Positions 5,673 through 9,940 of a stretch of 9,940 nt of DNA are shown piece after piece. Location: NCBI GenBank assembly GCA_964439725.1, contig CAYTPY010000073.1, positions 1-9,940 on the forward strand. Reading direction: 5' to 3'. The position numbers and the translations under genes were made by a program. This stretch comes from Croceibacterium_A sp964439725 (GTDB lineage Bacteria > Pseudomonadota > Alphaproteobacteria > Sphingomonadales > Sphingomonadaceae). Each line of letters starts with the position of its first letter. The first letter of the stretch is position 1. Under the pieces are notes generated by a model that was given only the letters and a program-made list of their open reading frames with translations, did not search any database and had not been told where the DNA came from.

Positions 5673-6382
5673 TGACCGGCCTCCTTGCTGACGGGGCGAT
5701 TCGACGCCCTGATCTTTGCGACCGCGCCCGTGGGGCCGCCCATCTCGTGCGCAGCGGCGACGTTGAACGTCACAGGCGCCTCTTCCCATTCTTCGTCGAT
5801 CCTGGCCGGATCCTCGTCCGGTTCGCGTTGACGGACTTCGGCCAGGGCATCGTCGTCAAGCTTGCCTCCGCCCAGAGCAACGAGTGCGTGGAATATGCCG
5901 GCGTAGGGCGTCTCACGCCTATCGAGCCGCTCTGCTAGCGCCGCAAAGACGTGGGCGGGCTGCGCCAGCATCTCGCGGGCTTCGGCTGGTTCGAGGCTCG
6001 AGGCGAATTCGAGGAAGACGGGCACAAAATCGGGGAGCTCTGTGGTGTCGAGATAGAAGCCGGCGTCGACATATTGCTGGATCAGGTCGAGCATCGCCTG
6101 GCCGCGCTCGCGGCTGTCGCCATGAACGTGCTCGAACAGATGGAGCGACAGCGACCGAGACCGATCGAACAATTCGCTGTAATCGCACTGGAGGTCGAGC
6201 AGGTCCCAAGCTTCGACACGGCCGAGCAGCGGCTCCAGCGCCCTGAGCGTTAACGGCGGGAGGCTCCCCTCCCCATGCATTGCTTCCCGTACCTCGCGCG
6301 CATGGGCCTGTAGCTCGGCGGTCGGATAACTCAGCAGCGCGGCCAGACCCCGCAGCGTCAATTTCATCGTGCGCTCGTTCAT
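5669..6382 (-). CDS. narJ: Nitrate reductase molybdenum cofactor assembly chaperone
   Basis: NarJ is a cytoplasmic chaperone of the TorD/DmsD/NarJ family. It binds apo-NarG, permits molybdenum-cofactor and FeS insertion, and delays membrane docking of NarGH; it is not part of the final enzyme. The protein is 237 aa, almost the length of E. coli NarJ, and mostly helical. Family marks are LAALLSYPTAELQAH (13-27), CDYSELFDRSRSLSLHLFEH (66-85) running into VHGDSRERGQAM (86-97), and ELPDFVPVFLEFAS (115-128). The C-terminus has an acidic stretch (EPDEDPARIDEEWEEAPV, 187-204) as in other NarJ proteins. The start is the ATG at 6382, which overlaps the narH stop as ATGA. Its Shine-Dalgarno is weak, so expression probably depends on coupling to narH. 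An in-frame ATG five codons later (6367) is an alternative. Confidence 0.95.
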   Translation of the reverse strand: MNERTMKLTLRGLAALLSYPTAELQAHAREVREAMHGEGSLPPLTLRALEPLLGRVEAWDLLDLQCDYSELFDRSRSLSLHLFEHVHGDSRERGQAMLDLIQQYVDAGFYLDTTELPDFVPVFLEFASSLEPAEAREMLAQPAHVFAALAERLDRRETPYAGIFHALVALGGGKLDDDALAEVRQREPDEDPARIDEEWEEAPVTFNVAAAHEMGGPTGAVAKIRASNRPVSKEAGQ

Positions 6383-7908
6383 GTCGGCACATCCATCATC
6401 GGTTTGCGGGGCGTTCGTTTGACGCCGCCAAACAGGTTGGTCTTGGTCTTGCCGTTGCTGCCTTCGTTGAATCCGAAGCCGGTGGAGCCGCGCAGCACAT
6501 AGGCATCCTCTTCGAACTCGCGGTGTGCGGTCGGGATGACGTAGCGGTCCTCGTACGCGGCGAGCGCCATTATCCGGTACATCTCCTCCATCCGTGCGCG
6601 GGTGAATCCGACCCGTTCGCAGATGGATTCATCTATTCGGCCCTCGACCGTCTTAGCTCGCATGTAGGAGCGCATCGCGAGCATGCGCTCCAACGCGGCG
6701 GCAATCGGCACCTCGTCGCCGGCGGTGAGAAGATTGGCAAGGTAGCGCAGCGGGATGCGCAGGCTGGCCACGTCGGGCATTCCATCCTTGACCGAGATCT
6801 TGCCCGCTTCCGCCGCCGACTGGATTGGCGACAGCGGCGGCACGTACCAGACCATCGGCAGTGTGCGGTATTCCGGATGGAGCGGGAAGGCGACCTTCCA
6901 TTCCATCGCCATCTTGTAGACCGGCGAGCGGGTCGCCGCCTCGAGCCACTGCTCGGGCACCCCGTCGCGCCGGGCCTGCTCCTGGACAGCGGTGTCGTAG
7001 GGGTCGAGGAACACGCCGAGTTGCGCGGGATAGAGGTCCTTCGGGTCCTCAACCGAAGCCGCCTCCTCAATCCGATCGGCGTCGTAGAGCACGACGCCAA
7101 GATAGCGGATACGGCCGACGCAGGTTTCCGAGCAGACCGTTGGCTGTCCGGTCTCGATGCGCGGATAGCAGAAGATGCACTTCTCCGACTTTCCGGTCGA
7201 CCAGTTGTAATAGATCTTCTTGTAAGGGCAGCCCGACACGCACATCCGCCAGCCGCGGCACTTCTCCTGGTCGATCAGGACGATGCCGTCCTCCGCCCGC
7301 TTGTAGATCGCACCCGATGGACAGGAAGCGAGGCAGGAAGGGTTGAGGCAGTGCTCGCACAGCCTCGGCAGGTACATCATGAACGTCTTTTCGAACTGGC
7401 CGTAGATCTCCTTCTCGGCCACGTTCTGGAAGTTGTAGTCGTGGCTGCGCTTCTCGAACTCGCCGCCGAGCATGTCCTCCCAGTTGCCGCTCCACTCGAT
7501 CTTGTTGAGCCGCTCGCCGGTCAACAGCGAACGCGGACGCGCGGTCGGTTGAGCTTGAAGTTCCGGCGCGGATTGCAGCCATTCGTACTCGAACGTGTAG
7601 GGTTCGTAGAAGTCGTCGATTTCCGGCAAGTGCGGATTGGCGAAGATCTTGGACAGGATGCGCCACTTGGCGCCTTGCTTGGGCTGGATCTTACCGTTGG
7701 CCTTGCGGATCCAGCCACCTTTCCAGCGCTCCTGGTTCTCCCAATCCTTCGGGTAACCGATGCCCGGCTTGGTCTCGACGTTGTTGAACCAGACGTATTC
7801 CATCCCTTCGCGGTTGGTCCAAACGTTCTTGCAGGTGATCGAGCAGGTGTGACACCCGATGCACTTGTCGAGGTTGAGCACCATGGCGATTTGTGCGCGG
7901 ACTTTCAT
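6379..7908 (-). CDS. narH: Respiratory nitrate reductase beta subunit, FeS electron-transfer protein
   Basis: NarH carries electrons from the NarI haems to NarG on the cytoplasmic face through one [3Fe-4S] and three [4Fe-4S] clusters. The protein is 509 aa, against about 512 in E. coli. The cysteine pattern is intact and numbered as in E. coli: C16-C19-C22-C26 (CIGCHTCSITC), C184-C187-C192-C196 (CEHCLNPSCLASC), C217-C223-C227 (CRGWRMCVSGC) and C244-C247-C259-C263. W220 replaces a fourth cysteine in the third group, which is the known hallmark of the [3Fe-4S] cluster in true NarH. The start is the ATG at 7908: it overlaps the narG stop as ATGA, with GGAGG 7 nt upstream. The C-terminal third (about 300-509) is the usual NarH-specific domain. 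No frameshift or missing ligand is seen. Confidence 0.98.
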   Translation of the reverse strand: MKVRAQIAMVLNLDKCIGCHTCSITCKNVWTNREGMEYVWFNNVETKPGIGYPKDWENQERWKGGWIRKANGKIQPKQGAKWRILSKIFANPHLPEIDDFYEPYTFEYEWLQSAPELQAQPTARPRSLLTGERLNKIEWSGNWEDMLGGEFEKRSHDYNFQNVAEKEIYGQFEKTFMMYLPRLCEHCLNPSCLASCPSGAIYKRAEDGIVLIDQEKCRGWRMCVSGCPYKKIYYNWSTGKSEKCIFCYPRIETGQPTVCSETCVGRIRYLGVVLYDADRIEEAASVEDPKDLYPAQLGVFLDPYDTAVQEQARRDGVPEQWLEAATRSPVYKMAMEWKVAFPLHPEYRTLPMVWYVPPLSPIQSAAEAGKISVKDGMPDVASLRIPLRYLANLLTAGDEVPIAAALERMLAMRSYMRAKTVEGRIDESICERVGFTRARMEEMYRIMALAAYEDRYVIPTAHREFEEDAYVLRGSTGFGFNEGSNGKTKTNLFGGVKRTPRKPMMDVPT

Positions 7909-9940
7909 TCTGCGGCCTCCATCTTGCCGGTGCCCCAGTCTGCGGTGCCACCTTCCACGTTCGCGGTGTCGTCGGCCGCTTTGTCGAACCAGTTCACTTC
8001 GCTCATCTTTCGCACGATCACGAATTCATCGCGGTTGGCGCCCACGGTGCCGTAGTAATTGAAGCCGTAGGCGAGGTGGGCGTAGCCGCCGATCATGTGG
8101 GTCGGCTTCATGTTGATGCGCGTCACCGAATTATGGATGCCACCGCGTTGGCCGGTGACCTCCGATCCGACCGTGTTCACGAGCTTTTCCTGCGCGTGAT
8201 ACATGATCGCCGAGCCCGGCATGATCCGCTGGGAGACGATCGCCCGGGCGGTCAGCGCGCCGTTGATGTTGAACACTTCGATCCAGTCATTGTCGCAGAT
8301 GCCTGCCGCTTTGGCGTCATCCTCGCTGATCCACACCGTCGGCCCACCCCGGCTGAGGCTGAGCATGATCAGGTTCTCGGTGTAGGTCGAATGGATGCCC
8401 CACTTCTGGTGCGGAGTGAGGATGTTGAGCAGTATCTCCGTGTTGCCGTTGGGCAACTTGCCGACGACCTGGTGCACGGTCTTGGTGTCGATCGGAGGCC
8501 GCCAGGTGACGAAGCCTTCACCGAACGCCCGCATCCAGTGATGGTCCTGATAAAGCGACTGCCGCCCCGTCAGCGTCCGCCACGGAATCAGCTCGTGGAC
8601 GTTAGTGTAGCCGGCATTGTAGCAGACATGCTCGCTTTCCAGCCCCGACCAGGTCGGCGAGGAGATGATCTTGCGCGGCTGCGACGCAACGTCGCGGAAA
8701 CGGATCTTCTCTTCCTCCTTGCCCTCGGCGAGGTGAGTGTGATCGCGGCCGGTCGCTTTTCCGAGCGCCTGCCACGCCTTGACCGCCACTTCGCCGTTCG
8801 TCTCGGGCGCGAGCATCAGGATCGTCTCGCAAGCGTCAATATCGTTGTCGATCTTGGGTCGCCCCGCGGTCGGTCCATCGAGCACCCGGCCATTGAGGTC
8901 ACCGAGCAAGCCGATCTCGTCCTTGGCGTCCCAGTTGATGCCCTTCGAGCCGTTGCCGAGCTTTTCCAGCGCGGGTCCCATCGAGGTGAAGCGAGCGAAG
9001 GTCTCCGGGTAATTTCGTTCTACTAGCGCGACGTTGGACATCGTCTTGCCGGGGATCGGCTCGCATTCGCCCTTCATCCAATCCCGCGGCTCGTACGGCT
9101 GCGCCAGCTCACCAGGGGAGTCGTGCTGGATCGGGGAGAGGACCACGTCGTGCTCCACGCCGAGCACTTCAGGCGCGATATCGGAGAACTTCTTCGCAAT
9201 CGCCCGGAAGATGTTCCAGTCGCTCTTCGACTCCCAGGCCGGGTCCACAGCGGCGGACAGCGGGTGAATGAAGGGATGCATGTCCGAGGTGTTGAGATCG
9301 TGCTTCTCGTACCATGTCGCCGTAGGCAGCACGACGTCCGAATAGACGCTGGTGGTGGACATGCGGAAATCGATGTTGACCATCAGGTCAAGCTTCCCGA
9401 CCGGCGCTTCGTCGTGCCAGACGACATCCTGCGGCCGTTCGACCCGCTCCGGATCCTGGTCGGTTCCAACCACGCCGTGCAGCGACCCGACGAGATGCTT
9501 AAGGAAGTACTCGTGCCCCTTGCCGCTCGCGCCGAGCACGTTCGAGCGCCAGAAGAACATGTTCCGCGGCCAATTAACCGGGTTATCGGGATCGAGGCTG
9601 GACGGCTTGATGTCGCCGGAGCGCATTCCGTCAGCAAGAACCGTGGCGGGGTCAGCGCCGGTTTCCTTGATGTGACGGCCAAGTTCGAGCGGATTGGTTT
9701 CAAGCTGGGGGGCTGACGGTAGCCAGCCCATCCTCTCAGCGCGCACGTTGAAATCGATCATGCTGCCCGACCAGTCACCTTCTGGGGCGACGGGTGAGAG
9801 GATGTCGGAAATCTTGAGCGTCTCGTAACGCCACTGGTCGGTATGCGCGTAAAAGAAGCTGGTGCCGTTCATCTGGCGCGGCGGTCGCGTCCAGTCGAGG
9901 CCGAAGGCAAGCGGTAGCCACCCCGTCGCCGGCCGCAGCT
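7905..9940 (-). CDS. narG: Respiratory nitrate reductase alpha subunit, C-terminal part (cut by window edge)
   Basis: NarG is the catalytic subunit, reducing nitrate to nitrite at a bis-MGD molybdenum centre on the cytoplasmic side. The frame stays open past the first ATG (9872) to the window edge, adding 22 residues (ending LAFGLDWTRPPRQ), so about 677 of roughly 1250 residues are visible. The N-terminal region with the FS0 cluster and the Mo-ligand Asp lies outside, so the catalytic residues cannot be checked. Typical pieces include YSDVVLPTATWYEKHDL and DMHPFIHPL (about 9350-9260), and the C-terminal molybdopterin dinucleotide-binding domain with GSAIMYHAQEKL, GGIHNSVTRINMKPTHMIGG and GFNYYGTVGANRDEFV (about 8220-8015). 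The 3' end overlaps narH by 4 nt. There are no internal stops or frameshifts. The operon promoter, and any narK, would lie beyond 9940. Confidence 0.97.
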   Translation of the reverse strand, partial: LRPATGWLPLAFGLDWTRPPRQMNGTSFFYAHTDQWRYETLKISDILSPVAPEGDWSGSMIDFNVRAERMGWLPSAPQLETNPLELGRHIKETGADPATVLADGMRSGDIKPSSLDPDNPVNWPRNMFFWRSNVLGASGKGHEYFLKHLVGSLHGVVGTDQDPERVERPQDVVWHDEAPVGKLDLMVNIDFRMSTTSVYSDVVLPTATWYEKHDLNTSDMHPFIHPLSAAVDPAWESKSDWNIFRAIAKKFSDIAPEVLGVEHDVVLSPIQHDSPGELAQPYEPRDWMKGECEPIPGKTMSNVALVERNYPETFARFTSMGPALEKLGNGSKGINWDAKDEIGLLGDLNGRVLDGPTAGRPKIDNDIDACETILMLAPETNGEVAVKAWQALGKATGRDHTHLAEGKEEEKIRFRDVASQPRKIISSPTWSGLESEHVCYNAGYTNVHELIPWRTLTGRQSLYQDHHWMRAFGEGFVTWRPPIDTKTVHQVVGKLPNGNTEILLNILTPHQKWGIHSTYTENLIMLSLSRGGPTVWISEDDAKAAGICDNDWIEVFNINGALTARAIVSQRIMPGSAIMYHAQEKLVNTVGSEVTGQRGGIHNSVTRINMKPTHMIGGYAHLAYGFNYYGTVGANRDEFVIVRKMSEVNWFDKAADDTANVEGGTADWGTGKMEAAE

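Noticed and set aside
5673..5789. 39-residue N-terminal extension of NarI
   Set aside because: It is arginine-rich and overlaps narJ; the ATG at 5672 has AAGGAGG at ideal spacing and gives the normal NarI N-terminus.
6280..8055. A 591-codon open frame on the plus strand across narJ, narH and the 3' end of narG
   Set aside because: It is fully antisense to intact, well-conserved narH and narJ, has no recognisable domain, and long antisense frames are common opposite GC-rich genes.
7893..9026. A 377-codon plus-strand frame opposite narG
   Set aside because: It is antisense to conserved narG coding sequence, its composition mirrors narG codons, and it has no domain or ribosome binding site.
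1..9940. tRNA, rRNA, CRISPR, insertion sequences, att sites
   Set aside because: I saw no repeat-spacer pattern, transposase, long terminal inverted repeats or recognisable RNA gene on reading both strands.

Overview
The window suggests a high-GC proteobacterium, most likely an alphaproteobacterium and possibly a sphingomonad. The hints are a GC-rich codon third position, a small CsbD stress protein behind an EcfG-like promoter, and the general style of the proteins. The lineage is an inference, because no rRNA or other marker gene is present.

Right two-thirds (about 3438-9940, minus strand): a respiratory nitrate reductase operon read right to left. It runs narG (C-terminal half only, cut by the window edge), narH, narJ, narI, a cytoplasmic parvulin-type PPIase, a 108-aa protein of unknown function and a 69-aa protein with a C-terminal membrane segment. 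All six junctions can be read as the same 4-nt ATGA start/stop overlap, so the seven genes look like one translationally coupled unit. NarG, NarH and NarI form the membrane-bound quinol:nitrate oxidoreductase, and NarJ is its maturation chaperone. The PPIase is a known neighbour of narI in some denitrifiers. The last two small genes are the least explained part and are candidate nar accessory factors. No nitrate transporter, regulator or nar promoter is visible; they would lie beyond 9940.

Middle (about 1550-3354, minus strand): a lipoprotein with a proline-rich tail, a 56-aa CsbD-family stress protein with a plausible general-stress promoter, and an exodeoxyribonuclease III family enzyme with intact active-site motifs. 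These follow the nar operon on the same strand but are separated by gaps of 65-93 nt and are probably independent units.

Left end (1-1549, plus strand): an AI-2E/PerM-family membrane protein with a GTG start, then a weakly supported 68-aa ORF. That ORF converges on the exonuclease gene, with two GC-rich hairpins in the space between. No RNA genes, insertion sequences, CRISPR arrays or integration signatures were seen. Several long open frames antisense to narG, narH and narJ are composition shadows.
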